Positions 47,529 to 56,302 of a DNA stretch of 64,000 nucleotides are shown in pieces. Each line of letters begins with the position of its first letter. Position 1 is the stretch's first letter. The DNA is from Cytobacillus oceanisediminis (GTDB lineage Bacteria > Bacillota > Bacilli > Bacillales > Cytobacillaceae): assembly GCF_003182355.1 (NCBI RefSeq), contig NZ_QGTW01000004.1, forward strand, positions 248,001 to 312,000. The letters run 5' to 3'. The position numbers were made by a program, and so were the translations under genes. Below the pieces are notes generated by a model, which was not told the DNA's origin, did not search any database, and was given only the letters and a program-made list of their open reading frames with translations.

Positions 47529-48684
47529 AAAAGGCTTTATGATATGCTGCTGCATGTCGATCCTTTTTACCGGAGGATGTTGGGACAGCATTGAAATTGA
47601 CGATATAGGTCTGGCTGTGGGAGTCGGAGTGGATAATCAAGAAAATTCAATAAACGGCCAAACTCCTGAATTTACAATTCAATTTGTTATACCAAAAGCG
47701 TTGGCTGGTGAGAATGGAGGCGGCACTAAAGAAGAGGCTTTTCACAATTTAACGATTTAGGAAACCTCTTTATTTGAAGGGGGCCGTGAAGCCTCCACAA
47801 TTTCAAGTCGCAGTCCGAATTATTCCCATTTAAAAGTATTGATAATCAGTAAAGAAGCGGCCCAATCCATTAATTTGCTTCAGTTAATGAATTTTTTCTT
47901 TCGCGATCATGAAATAAGACGGACAGTTCACGTATTGATTTCAGAGGAGAAAGCAAGTGAGATATTAAGCTTAAAAGGAGCGCAAGATCCAATTCCTGCT
48001 TTAAATCTATTGTATATAACGGAAAATATGGAAACGAAAACTGCAAAAATGTCCCAGAAACTATCCTTAGGTGATTTCTCGGAAAAAATGTCGGCCAGTT
48101 CAAGTTTTATGGTTCAAAAAGTGCAAAAACATAAAGAGGAAGTTCAAATCATTGGAGCAGCAGTTATTAAAGGGAAAACACAGAAAATGATTGGGGAGTT
48201 AGATGAAGATGAAACGTTTGGCATTAATTGTATTACAGGTGAAGCTACAGCTGGTGCTGTAACAGGAGTTGATAAAGAAACGGACAAAATCATTGCATAT
48301 GAAATTGATAGCTTAAAAAGTTCAATTAAGCCTAAGGTGAATGGAGAGGATATTTCGTTTACAGTAAACATTAATACCGAAGGACGATTATCTGAAGATT
48401 GGATTCCAAATAGTGATGCCTTTAAGGAGGAGTTTATTCGGAATGCTGAAAAGGAGGTTGAAAGAGAATTTAAGCGATTAATGGAAGCAGGACTAACCAA
48501 GACCCAACAAGACTTAAAAGTAGATGTCGCTGGATTTGGAGAAAGTTTACGAATCAATAAACCTAAAGTGTGGAAAAAAGTAAAAAAAGATTGGGAAGAA
48601 CGGTTTCCTGAAGCTTCAATTGATATTAATGTGAAAGTTAAGATTGGACAATTCCAGACACAAGGTAGAAAAATGAATAAATAG
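47515..48684 (+). pseudogene. GerC-family lipoprotein gene interrupted by an in-frame stop
   Basis: The start at 47515 has an AAGGAGG ribosome binding site and encodes a signal peptide with an FTGGC lipobox (Cys22), then the GerC start LAVGVGVDN. A TAG at 47758-47760 ends translation after 81 codons. Reading continues in the same frame without a shift to 48684 (SLFEGGREASTISSRSPN and the full C-terminal domain). One C-to-T change of a CAG codon explains the stop. Internal starts after it would lack the signal peptide. The receptor of this cluster probably lacks its C subunit unless the stop is read through. Confidence 0.85.
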
Positions 48685-48759
48685 GAATAAGAGTCATTAA
48701 ATCTGCATTGTATAATGATGGAGTCAAGTGCAATTCAAGAAAACTTCAACTTAAATAGT

Positions 48760-48799
48760 TTTACTTTAGTTCGAAATGGAATGTCCCATTGGTTACTTG
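48760..48799 (+). pseudogene. Diverged sufB 3' end fragment
   Basis: The 30 bases before 48800 align without gaps to the last codons of sufB (FEMEGSIG and stop), with 22 identities and many changes at third positions. The fragment then runs into the second copy of the sufB terminator. It appears to mark a recombination border of the ger insertion. Confidence 0.55.
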
Positions 48800-48845
48800 A
48801 TATTTTTATTAAATCCCGTTTACCAGCATGGTAAGCGGGTTTTTA
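48800..48845 (+). terminator. Second copy of the sufB terminator, right border of the ger insertion
   Basis: CCCGTTTACCAGCATGGTAA and GCGGGTTTTT are identical to the copy at 43971-44016; two bases at the foot of the stem differ, so the hairpin is slightly weaker. Confidence 0.8.
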
Positions 48846-48934
48846 ATTGATAAGAGGTTGTAGTTTGCATATAAAAAGCAGCTTTGTGGGCCTTTAGTAA
48901 GTCTGCTTGACTCATTTTTATTTGCTGATATATT

Positions 48935-49020
48935 GAAAAAGTTGATGATACCTCCCTAGTTGATGATATATTTTGAAAGTTGACGATAAAATTGTTAAAG
49001 TTGAGGATATATTACCTTTT
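48935..49020 (+). repeat. Tract with AGTTGA(T/C/G)GATA units about 20 bp apart
   Basis: GTTGATGATA or close relatives begin at 48941, 48959, 48979 and 49000, a spacing of 18-21 bases. No gene covers it. The rest of the gap to yunF shows nothing else. Confidence 0.6.
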
Positions 49021-49186
49021 TTCTGAAAAAACGCCTTCCTTATACTTATAATGGAGGCATTTAAAGGCTAAAATTGGAGCTTTTTAAAAAATCCTCTACT
49101 TAAGAGACTTTTAATACTAAAATACAACTTTATTTATTGAAGAGGACCCGTTCTTTAGAATACATCAAGAAAATAGAGGTGTTTCC

Positions 49187-50032
49187 ATGATTATTATTGG
49201 TGTCACAGGCTGGGGCGATCACGATAGCCTTTATACAGGCAGTATTTCACCTAGAGATAAATTAAAGGAGTATGCAGGCCATTTTCCGACGGTTGAAGTG
49301 GACTCTGCTTTTTATGCGGTGCAGCCGAAAAGGAACTCCTCCAAATGGGTAAAAGACACTCCAGCATCCTTTCAATTCATTGTAAAAGCGTATCAGGGCA
49401 TGACAGGCCACCAAAGGGGAGAAATCCCCTTTGAAAACAAAGAAGAGATGTTTGAGGCCTTTAAAGATTCTTTGGAGCCATATATCCAAGCTGGAAAGCT
49501 TGCCATGGTCCTGTTTCAGTTCCCGCCCTGGTTTGATTGCAAAAAGGCAAATGTAGACTACCTGCGCTGGTGCAAGGAGCAGATGGATGACATTCCATGT
49601 GCGCTTGAATTCAGGCACCAATCCTGGTTCAGGCCTGAATTTAGGGAAAGTACACTAAGATTTATGAGAGAGGAAGGCTGGATTCATAGCATTTGCGATG
49701 AGCCGCAAGCAGGCGAGGGCTCTGTTCCAACCGTTTTGGAAACGTCCAGCCCTGACAAAGTGCTTGTTCGCTTCCATGGCCGAAACTTACATGGGTGGCA
49801 AAAGAAGAATGCCGATAACTGGCGCGAAGTCCGCTATCTTTACCGCTATAACGAAAAGGAGCTAACCGAATGGGCGTCCCATTTAAGGGAGCTCGAGAAG
49901 ACCTGCAAAAACGTCTTTGTCGTATTCAACAACAACTCTGGCGGAGACGCCGCAGACAATGCAAAGCACATGATTGATCTGCTAAACATCGAATACGGAC
50001 AACTGGCTCCCAGACAGCTCGATTTATTTTAA
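49187..50032 (+). CDS. yunF: DUF72 family protein YunF
   Basis: This 281-residue protein belongs to the DUF72 family, a TIM-barrel-like group. It opens IIIGVTGWGDHDSLYTG and has EVDSAFYAVQ, PASFQFIVKAYQGMT, FQFPPWF and VFVVFNNNSGGDAADNA segments. The function is unknown. It corresponds to YunF of B. subtilis, and yunC and yunB follow as in that species. The ATG follows AGAGGTG. A GGTACC-rich hairpin is found right after the stop. Confidence 0.82.
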   Translation: MIIIGVTGWGDHDSLYTGSISPRDKLKEYAGHFPTVEVDSAFYAVQPKRNSSKWVKDTPASFQFIVKAYQGMTGHQRGEIPFENKEEMFEAFKDSLEPYIQAGKLAMVLFQFPPWFDCKKANVDYLRWCKEQMDDIPCALEFRHQSWFRPEFRESTLRFMREEGWIHSICDEPQAGEGSVPTVLETSSPDKVLVRFHGRNLHGWQKKNADNWREVRYLYRYNEKELTEWASHLRELEKTCKNVFVVFNNNSGGDAADNAKHMIDLLNIEYGQLAPRQLDLF

Positions 50033-50035
50033 ACG

Positions 50036-50084
50036 GTACCAGGTACCTATACCACTTCAGCCAACTGGTATAGGTACCTGGTAC
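50036..50084 (+). repeat. Second GGTACC-family hairpin, probable terminator
   Basis: The arms GTACCAGGTACCTATACCA (50036-50054) and its exact complement (50066-50084) enclose an 11-base loop. CTTTTCGCTTTT follows. The arm sequence is nearly that of the hairpin at 8994-9044. Confidence 0.85.
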
Positions 50085-50149
50085 TTTTCGCTTTTAAAAT
50101 ACACGCTTTTCCTTGTCCGCACATATTTTGTAATGAAAGAGGGAAAGGA

Positions 50150-50464
50150 GTGGCGGAAAAATTGATTGATTTAAAGCCGATTGATATAGATGGCCATACT
50201 TTTTTAAGTGTTTCGGTACAATTGCCGAAAACGAATTTACTTGTTGTAACCAATGATAAAGGATATATTATGTGCGGTGCGCTGGATGTCGGCTTGCTTA
50301 ATGAGAAGCTGAAGGACCGCAAAGTCATAGCTGGCAGGGCAGTTGGCGTAAAGACCATTGAGCAGCTGCTAAATGCGCCTCTCGAGTCTGTCACTTACGA
50401 AGCTGAAGAGCTTGGCATCTATAAAGGAACAATCGGAAGGGAAGCCCTTCTGAAAATGCTATAA
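50150..50464 (+). CDS. yunC: DUF1805 protein YunC
   Basis: This 104-residue protein corresponds to YunC of B. subtilis, for which a structure exists without a proven function (DUF1805). Typical pieces are LLVVTNDKGYIMCGALDVGLLNEKL and the Gly/Arg-rich GRAVGVKTIEQLL. It starts with GTG at 50150, eight bases after AAAGGAG. A short hairpin terminator follows the stop. Confidence 0.85.
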   Translation: MAEKLIDLKPIDIDGHTFLSVSVQLPKTNLLVVTNDKGYIMCGALDVGLLNEKLKDRKVIAGRAVGVKTIEQLLNAPLESVTYEAEELGIYKGTIGREALLKML

Positions 50465-50493
50465 AGGCATCCCTTATAAGGGCTGCCTTTTTC
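50463..50493 (+). terminator. Intrinsic terminator of yunC
   Basis: AAAGGCA-CCCTTATAAGGG-TGCCTTT forms a nested stem with a T run. Confidence 0.85.
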
Positions 50494-50510
50494 AATTCGA
50501 AAAAGCTTAA

Positions 50511-50605
50511 CCGCATATAAATAATGCCTAAACGCACATAAATAAATTTATCCGCACATAAAAATTTTTTATCCGCATATAAACCCCAGCTATGCGCACA
50601 TAAAT
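50511..50605 (+). repeat. Five (C/A/G)CGCA(C/T)ATAAA units about 21 bp apart
   Basis: Units start near 50511, 50532, 50552, 50573 and 50594, a steady spacing of 20-21 bases, with poor similarity in the spacers. Nothing else is seen between this tract and the HD-GYP gene. Confidence 0.7.
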
Positions 50606-50808
50606 CCAAAAACCACCCAAAAATCCGGCAGAAAAGTTACATATAAGCTTTCGCCCATCTCATTGAACATAACAAGCCAACTTTCATACATAAAACGCAC
50701 CCTTTCACCCGAACCTTGAAAATTTTGTCGTATAATGTAAATAAACCCAATAAAGACCCGATATGATTAAAAAGGGTGCAACTTCAAAAATGGATACAGG
50801 AGATACAT

Positions 50809-51903
50809 ATGAGATTAGCTGCAACGGAAACGATTGAGGCTGGCAGCGTTCTGGCCAAGGCTATATATAATGATAAAGGGCAGGTTCTCTTGAATGAAGG
50901 GGTGGAACTGGCTGAGAGGCTGATTAGAAGGCTGCAGGAAATGGGGATCGCCTATATTTATGTAAAGGATCACCGCACCGAGGATATTAAATACAAGGAT
51001 CCTCTTCCGCCCCAAATACGCAAGGAGGCCATTCAAACGATTGAGTCCGTTTTCCAGCAAGTGGAGGAAGACAGAAATTTAACAAGCTCCTTAGTGATTG
51101 AGAAAGCTTCTAAGCGGTTCTCTGAATTAATCCGCCTGCTGCTGGGGGAAGTAAGGGGAAACAAAGAGCTGCTGACGATTCTTTCTGATGTTTATACCTA
51201 TGATCACTATATTTTCACCCATTCCCTTAATGTAACCCTTTATTCTCTGGCGATTGGGATGGAGATGAAAATGGCGCCAAAGGAGCTGGAAACTTTAGGC
51301 CTGGGGGCTATTTTGCATGATGTCGGAAAAATGAGGATTCCTGCCGATATTTTGCTAAAGCCAGGCAAATTAACCGCTGAGGAATTTGGTGAGATAAAGA
51401 AACATCCTGAAGAGGGCTTTAATATTTTAAGGGGAGTCCAGACTATACCGCTTATTGTTGCCCATTGTGCATTTCAGCATCACGAGCGCCTTAATGGCTC
51501 AGGCTATCCGAGAGGCCTGCAAGGGGAACAGATCCATGACTATGGAAAAATTATAGCCGTAGCGGACGTATTTGATGCGGTAACCTCCAACCGTATTTAC
51601 AGGCAGGCGATGCTTCCGCATGAGGGTTTGGAGATTTTATATGGCGGAGCAGGTACGCTTTTTGAAACAAAGCTAATCGAGTCCTTTCGCCAGGCGGTTG
51701 CGATTTACCCAGTGGGAATAACGGTAGAATTAAACGACGGAAGAAAAGGGGTAGTCTGCAGGCAAAATCCAGGGTTGAGCGACAGACCGGTTATTCGCAT
51801 TTTAGAGGAAAAAGGCAGCAGTACGAACCCGTATGAAGTGGATTTAAGGACTGAGCTGAATTTCGTGATCACAGGCTGTGATACTACTTTTGTAAAACAA
51901 TAA
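50809..51903 (+). CDS. HD-GYP domain cyclic-di-GMP phosphodiesterase
   Basis: This 364-residue cytosolic protein has an N-terminal region of about 110 residues (a DUF3391-like start, LAATETIEAGSVLAK) and a HD-GYP domain. His138 opens the metal site and H170-D171 (LHDVGK) form the HD pair. QHHERLNGSGYP carries the GYP signature near residue 230. All catalytic residues seem present, so it should hydrolyse cyclic-di-GMP. The ATG at 50809 has AGGAGA upstream. There is no sensor or membrane part. A pseudogene of an EAL phosphodiesterase lies at 63 kb. Confidence 0.85.
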   Translation: MRLAATETIEAGSVLAKAIYNDKGQVLLNEGVELAERLIRRLQEMGIAYIYVKDHRTEDIKYKDPLPPQIRKEAIQTIESVFQQVEEDRNLTSSLVIEKASKRFSELIRLLLGEVRGNKELLTILSDVYTYDHYIFTHSLNVTLYSLAIGMEMKMAPKELETLGLGAILHDVGKMRIPADILLKPGKLTAEEFGEIKKHPEEGFNILRGVQTIPLIVAHCAFQHHERLNGSGYPRGLQGEQIHDYGKIIAVADVFDAVTSNRIYRQAMLPHEGLEILYGGAGTLFETKLIESFRQAVAIYPVGITVELNDGRKGVVCRQNPGLSDRPVIRILEEKGSSTNPYEVDLRTELNFVITGCDTTFVKQ

Positions 51904-51974
51904 ACTATTTTGGATTTTTGAGCCTAGTTCCCTCCTTTACAGCATACATATAGCTTGTAAAGGGGGGATTTGTT

Positions 51975-52721
51975 TTGGCAAAATTTCGCGGCCGGCTGCC
52001 CCGGAAAGGTCCTCTGCCGTTTCGGTATGTTTTTCTGCTGACCTTCGTCTTTTTTGTTTTTTCAACAGCTGCCGGCCTATGGATTATCAATGAAGGACTT
52101 AAACCCACACTCATGAGCTATGCCGATTCTCAGACAAGAAAAATTGCATCATTGGTTATCAATAATGCGATTAATAAAAAAATAACAAATGTTATGGATT
52201 TGGAAGATATGTTTGAAGCTAGCGAGAGCGGAGTAGTGAGCATCAATGTCGAAAAGCTGAATAGAGTGAAAGCGGAAGTGACAGAGCTCGTTCAGGATAA
52301 TATTAAGAAAGCAGAGAAGGGAGATCTTGATGCGTTAGAGTCTTTTACAGATGTTGAAATTAATACGGAACAAAAGCAGAGTTCAAATGGGATAGTATAT
52401 TATGTGCCGCTTGGCCAGGCAACCAATAATGCGTTGCTTGGTAACTTGGGACCGAGGATACCGGTCAAATTTAATGCGGTTGGTTCTGTTACATCCAATT
52501 TCATTACCGAAACAAAGGACCACGGCATCAATAATGTAGAGGTGAAGGTATTGGTCCGTTTGGATGTACAGGTTCAAATCATTATTCCTTTTGCGACCAA
52601 AATTATTACTGTTCAGGAAGATGTTCTTGCAGCTTATGGAATTTACCCAGGAAAGGTTCCGCAATTTTATAATGGCGGCGGTGATACTTCACCTTCCATA
52701 GAGGTTCCTGCAGGACAATAA
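51975..52721 (+). CDS. yunB: Sporulation protein YunB
   Basis: This 248-residue protein has one N-terminal membrane segment (about residues 16-38) and an extracytoplasmic beta-rich domain with FTDVEINTEQ and LVRLDVQVQIIIPFATK segments. It corresponds to YunB of B. subtilis, a mother-cell sporulation protein required for full spore formation. The TTG start at 51975 follows AGGGGGG. Its role in spore assembly is not defined in molecular terms. Confidence 0.88.
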   Translation: MAKFRGRLPRKGPLPFRYVFLLTFVFFVFSTAAGLWIINEGLKPTLMSYADSQTRKIASLVINNAINKKITNVMDLEDMFEASESGVVSINVEKLNRVKAEVTELVQDNIKKAEKGDLDALESFTDVEINTEQKQSSNGIVYYVPLGQATNNALLGNLGPRIPVKFNAVGSVTSNFITETKDHGINNVEVKVLVRLDVQVQIIIPFATKIITVQEDVLAAYGIYPGKVPQFYNGGGDTSPSIEVPAGQ

Positions 52722-52725
52722 AAGC

Positions 52726-52754
52726 TTGCCAAGATACTAGTATTTTGCTATACT
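52726..52754 (+). promoter_or_regulatory. Sigma-A promoter of the lysine riboswitch leader
   Basis: TTGCCA and TATACT are 17 bases apart, about 33 bases before the aptamer. Confidence 0.75.
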
Positions 52755-52786
52755 TTTAAATACAATTGCATAAAAACCTTATCATA

Positions 52787-52995
52787 TCCGATGGGGTAGA
52801 GGCGCAGGATTCAAGAGTAAGCTGTGTGAGGATGACAACCATGACCGCAGCTGAAAGGGAATTTTGCCGAAGCAGAATAAATGGGTCAACACTTATTTTG
52901 CTGGGGTTACTTCGAATAGGAGTAACACTGTCATTATGGGGGGAAAGTATGAATATACTTTGTAAAAGCCTTCATAATGGGGAGCTACAGATCGT
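52787..52995 (+). promoter_or_regulatory. Lysine riboswitch (L box)
   Basis: The sequence has the L-box core: GGTAGAGGCGC, AAGGGAATTTTGCCGAAG, CTGGGGTTAC, ACTGTCATTATGG and GGGGAGCTAC. P1 pairs CGAT...GTAG (52789-52799) with CTAC...ATCG (52985-52994). It controls the terminator at 53017-53057 and the NhaC-family gene beyond. Confidence 0.92.
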
Positions 52996-53016
52996 GATGG
53001 AGAAACTAATTACTTC

Positions 53017-53060
53017 AAAAGAGTAATGATAGATTTTTCTCTATCGTTGCTCTTTTTTAT
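53017..53060 (+). terminator. Riboswitch-controlled terminator
   Basis: AAAGAGTAATGATAGA and TCTATCGTTGCTCTTT arms (one G-U and one mismatch) with a T run. Confidence 0.88.
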
Positions 53061-53100
53061 TTTGACTCTGTCATCATCCACGTTGTTCCCCCTAGCGAAA

Positions 53101-53134
53101 AGCTCCAGGCGCCCGCTTTTCGGCGCCTGGAGCT
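53101..53134 (+). repeat. AGCTCCAGGCGCC hairpin (second repeat type)
   Basis: A perfect 13-bp stem AGCTCCAGGCGCC/GGCGCCTGGAGCT with loop CGCTTTTC lies between the riboswitch terminator and the nhaC-like start codon. It shares motifs with 28429-28601. Confidence 0.7.
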
Positions 53135-53168
53135 GGACACTATATCCAATTCAAGAGGAGGACAAGTA

Positions 53169-54749
53169 ATGGAAAACACGATTTTCTCCCTGCTGCCGCC
53201 ACTGGTAGCAATCGCAATGGTCATCCTGACTAGGCGCGTTCTGCTATCTTTGGGAGTGGGGATCGTCACAGCAGCCCTGTTACTGGCTGAATTCAGCATT
53301 ACAGAAACATTTAGCATTATTTTTGATGCAGTAAAAGGAATTTTTGTTTCAGACGGAGAGCTAAACACCTGGAATGTTTATATTATATTATTCTTGCTTG
53401 TATTAGGAGTTATTACTGCATTTATATCTATCTCAGGTGGAAGCCGCGCATTTGGCGAATGGGCGATGAAAAGGGTAAAAACCCGTGCAGGCGCACAGAT
53501 TGTCGGAGCTGTTTTAGGAATTATCATTTTTATTGACGACTATTTCAATGCTCTGGCAGTCGGGCAGATTTCACGTCCTATAACGGATCGCCAGCGTGTA
53601 TCCCGTGCAAAGCTGGCATACCTGATTGATTCAACTTCAGCACCTGTTTGTGTTGTTTCGCCGGTTTCAAGCTGGGGAGCATACATCATTGCTTTAATTG
53701 GTACAATCCTTGCTGCCCATAATGTAACCGAGTATTCTGCATTCTCGGCTTTCATTCAGATGATTCCTATGAATCTTTATGTTTGGGCTACTTTGGCTAT
53801 TGTGTTTATCGTAGCATTAAGAAGAATTGAGATCGGGCCAATGAAGGTTCATGAAAAGCGTGCTGTTGAAGAAGGGTTAGTCATGGATCCCGATAAGCCT
53901 GCACCTGGTGAACTAAAAGATGACCTTCCAACAAGCACAAAAGGCTCTGTCGGTGATCTTGTATGGCCAATTGTTGCTCTTGTAATTGGTACAGTAGGCG
54001 CTATGATCTGGACGGGTTCACAAGCAGTTGAAGGAAACGCAACGATTTTGCAAATCTTTGAAAACACAGATGTTTCGAAATCACTTATCCTTGGAGGACT
54101 AATTGGGCTATTTGTCACAATGGCTTTATTCCTCCGCCAGGCGTTTGTATTAAAAGGAATTAATTCAAATGTTTTCGGAAGAGGAGTATGGGAAGGCATC
54201 AAGTCCATGCTTCCGGCCGTTTATATCTTATTATTTGCTTGGGCGATCGTTGATCTGATTGGCCGTCTTGAAACTGGGACATACTTAGCCGGGATTGTTG
54301 AAAGCTCAAATATGAGTACTTCATGGCTTCCTATCATCCTATTCCTTATTGCAGGAATCATGGCGTTCAGTACCGGGACTTCATGGGGATCATTCGGCAT
54401 CCTGCTTCCGATCGCGGGTGATATTGCTGCTGCTACGGACATCAATCTATTATTGCCGGCAATGGCAGCAGTGCTTGCAGGGGCAGTATTTGGCGACCAT
54501 TGTTCACCTATCTCTGATACAACCATTCTTTCCTCAACAGGGGCGGGATGCAACCATATTGACCATGTGATGACGCAGCTTCCATATGCGCTGATCTCAG
54601 CAGGGATCGCATCTGTCGGATACCTGATCATCGGTTTTACAGGAAGTACGATCTTCGCATTGCTGGCTGTTGCAATCCTGGTAATTGCCTTCGCATTGGC
54701 AGCAGGCAATAAAAAAGATGGCACAATGCAAGAAAAAACGGCAAGCTAA
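53169..54749 (+). CDS. NhaC-family transporter, probable lysine permease
   Basis: This 526-residue integral membrane protein has about twelve segments and belongs to the NhaC Na+/H+ antiporter family. IIIFIDDYFNALAVGQISRPITDR and GTSWGSFGILLPIAGDIA are family motifs. Related members with lysine riboswitches are predicted lysine transporters, so lysine uptake is more likely than Na+/H+ exchange; this rests on the regulatory element, not on the protein. The ATG follows AAGAGGAGG. A terminator lies 15 bases beyond the stop. Confidence 0.82.
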   Translation: MENTIFSLLPPLVAIAMVILTRRVLLSLGVGIVTAALLLAEFSITETFSIIFDAVKGIFVSDGELNTWNVYIILFLLVLGVITAFISISGGSRAFGEWAMKRVKTRAGAQIVGAVLGIIIFIDDYFNALAVGQISRPITDRQRVSRAKLAYLIDSTSAPVCVVSPVSSWGAYIIALIGTILAAHNVTEYSAFSAFIQMIPMNLYVWATLAIVFIVALRRIEIGPMKVHEKRAVEEGLVMDPDKPAPGELKDDLPTSTKGSVGDLVWPIVALVIGTVGAMIWTGSQAVEGNATILQIFENTDVSKSLILGGLIGLFVTMALFLRQAFVLKGINSNVFGRGVWEGIKSMLPAVYILLFAWAIVDLIGRLETGTYLAGIVESSNMSTSWLPIILFLIAGIMAFSTGTSWGSFGILLPIAGDIAAATDINLLLPAMAAVLAGAVFGDHCSPISDTTILSSTGAGCNHIDHVMTQLPYALISAGIASVGYLIIGFTGSTIFALLAVAILVIAFALAAGNKKDGTMQEKTAS

Positions 54750-54762
54750 AATATATCTCTTT

Positions 54763-54797
54763 AAAAAAGGCTTTCTCTTTGTGAGAGAGCCTTTTTA
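54763..54797 (+). terminator. Intrinsic terminator of the NhaC-family gene
   Basis: AAAAAGGCTTTCTC and GAGAGAGCCTTTTT arms. Confidence 0.85.
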
Positions 54798-54855
54798 TAT
54801 GGGTAACCTTTATTTCATCCAGATATAGTTTAAATTGTAAGCCCCCTTGCCACAT

Positions 54856-54890
54856 AAAAAGGGATCTCCTTTACGGAGACCCTTTACCCT
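54856..54890 (-). terminator. Intrinsic terminator of the YsnF-like gene
   Basis: On the minus strand AAAGGGTCTCC and GGAGATCCCTTT are followed by a T run. Confidence 0.85.
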
Positions 54891-54891
54891 A

Positions 54892-55770
54892 TTACAATTT
54901 ATCGTTATCTCTTCTATTAACCGGAAAGTCCCTATCTTCTTCAGATACGTACTCACGGCCGCCTTCTAGATGAACTTCTTCTTTTTTTAGATTCTCCGTT
55001 ACCTGCTGTGTTTCCTGTACTTCACGCTTGCCGACAACAACTTCATCCGTTACGACAGGTTTTTTTGAAACTTCCACTCGTTCCTCTGTAATCGGAATAC
55101 GGATCGTTTCATCATCCTCAATTGGTGAAGTACTTGCTGCAGTCGGATCATCCACTTTTCTTCTTTCTACATATACTTCTTCATGCTCAACCGGCACGTT
55201 GACGGTTTTTTGTTCTTCAACAACATCTTTATGGAGTTCCACTTCTCCAGCCTGGACACGATTCTTCGTCACATCCAGCTGTTCTTCACGAAGCTTTAGT
55301 GATTGCTCTTCATCTTCAATTAGACCATTTCGCTGGTCATAACCATCAGTATAAGTGCTTTCCATTCTAGCTTCAGTTGTTCCGCCTGTTGTGAACCCTG
55401 TTGCGGTATCCATTCTGTCGCTATATAAGATGATTTTTCCTTCATTCACATATGTTTCGTATTTGCGGGCTTCATCGTCAGACATGCCCAGTTCTCTGAA
55501 TTTTTCCACTGTAGATCCTTGATTTGTACGATCATCATCAAACCATGATGTTAAGCTGTTTAAGAATCCTGCGCTTTCACTGCTGTCCCTATCCTTTGTT
55601 TCGAAGGTCTCTGTGTGAACACCTGTTTTATCTTCAAGAGATGAATCTAGATGTTCTGTTTGCGCAATGATGGATAAGTCCTGAACCGGGTATCCGTCAT
55701 TCTGCAATTCTTGAATTGCATCTACTACTTCTCGCTGTGAATTATAAACTCCGATAATATTGGCATCCAT
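54892..55770 (-). CDS. ysnF: YsnF-like general stress protein (DUF2382)
   Basis: This 292-residue hydrophilic protein has an N-terminal YflT/GsiB-like stress domain (about residues 3-110, IIGVYNSQREVVDAIQEL) and a C-terminal DUF2382 domain (about 150-265). The C-terminal domain has repeated RVxxGEVELxKxVVEEQK and PVxHEEVYVERR patterns, which resemble those of YsnF. Proteins of this type are SigB-dependent in B. subtilis. GGGAGG precedes the ATG. A possible SigB promoter lies upstream. Confidence 0.8.
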   Translation of the reverse strand: MDANIIGVYNSQREVVDAIQELQNDGYPVQDLSIIAQTEHLDSSLEDKTGVHTETFETKDRDSSESAGFLNSLTSWFDDDRTNQGSTVEKFRELGMSDDEARKYETYVNEGKIILYSDRMDTATGFTTGGTTEARMESTYTDGYDQRNGLIEDEEQSLKLREEQLDVTKNRVQAGEVELHKDVVEEQKTVNVPVEHEEVYVERRKVDDPTAASTSPIEDDETIRIPITEERVEVSKKPVVTDEVVVGKREVQETQQVTENLKKEEVHLEGGREYVSEEDRDFPVNRRDNDKL

Positions 55771-55844
55771 TTGTATAACCTCCCATAGGTAAAGTTGCGC
55801 TCTACGCTTTACTTGTGTTTGATAAAGTGAAGCACATTGGTTTT

Positions 55845-55869
55845 ATTCCCGGGTCTTGATAAACCAAAC
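55845..55869 (-). promoter_or_regulatory. Possible SigB promoter of the YsnF-like gene
   Basis: On the minus strand GTTTGG, 13 bases and GGGAAT resemble the SigB consensus GTTTAA-N12-14-GGGTAT, 75 bases before the start codon. Confidence 0.45.
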
Positions 55870-56174
55870 AAGGACAATATTGGAAACTAGTCCAAAATTT
55901 TGACTGTAAGCTATTATATAGAAATTACAAGGTTAACATTTGAATTTTCTGAATAATTAATGAAAGTTTTTGATTTGCGGGAATAAAGTTTAATAAAGGA
56001 GGTGTGGACAAAAGATAAAACTTAAATAGATTAACTTTTTGTAAAATAGCTCCTGGAGCAGTGGGTCTTGCTGAAAATTAAAATAGAAAAATACTAATTT
56101 TGAAAGAAGATTTACTTTAGTAGAGTGTTTGATTAAAGGATTTCGAAAAATATCATTATTGCCAAAATAATGTT

Positions 56175-56203
56175 TTGACAGAATTTAAAAAAATAGCTAT
56201 ACT
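56175..56203 (+). promoter_or_regulatory. Sigma-A promoter of the NSS transporter
   Basis: TTGACA and TATACT are 17 bases apart, about 100 bases before the transporter start. The AT-rich DNA from 55870 to 56174 holds nothing else that I can name. Confidence 0.75.
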
Positions 56204-56302
56204 AGTTTTATGTTAGATAGAATTATCTGAAAATATAAAAAGTTCCCATTGTTCTTTTTAATTGGGAAAAAAGTAATTTATTTACAGGGGGTAGAAAATA
56301 CT

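Noticed and set aside
52766..53026. An 86-codon open frame upstream of the NhaC-family gene.
   Set aside because: It runs through the lysine riboswitch, whose conserved core and pairing explain the sequence. There is no ribosome binding site.
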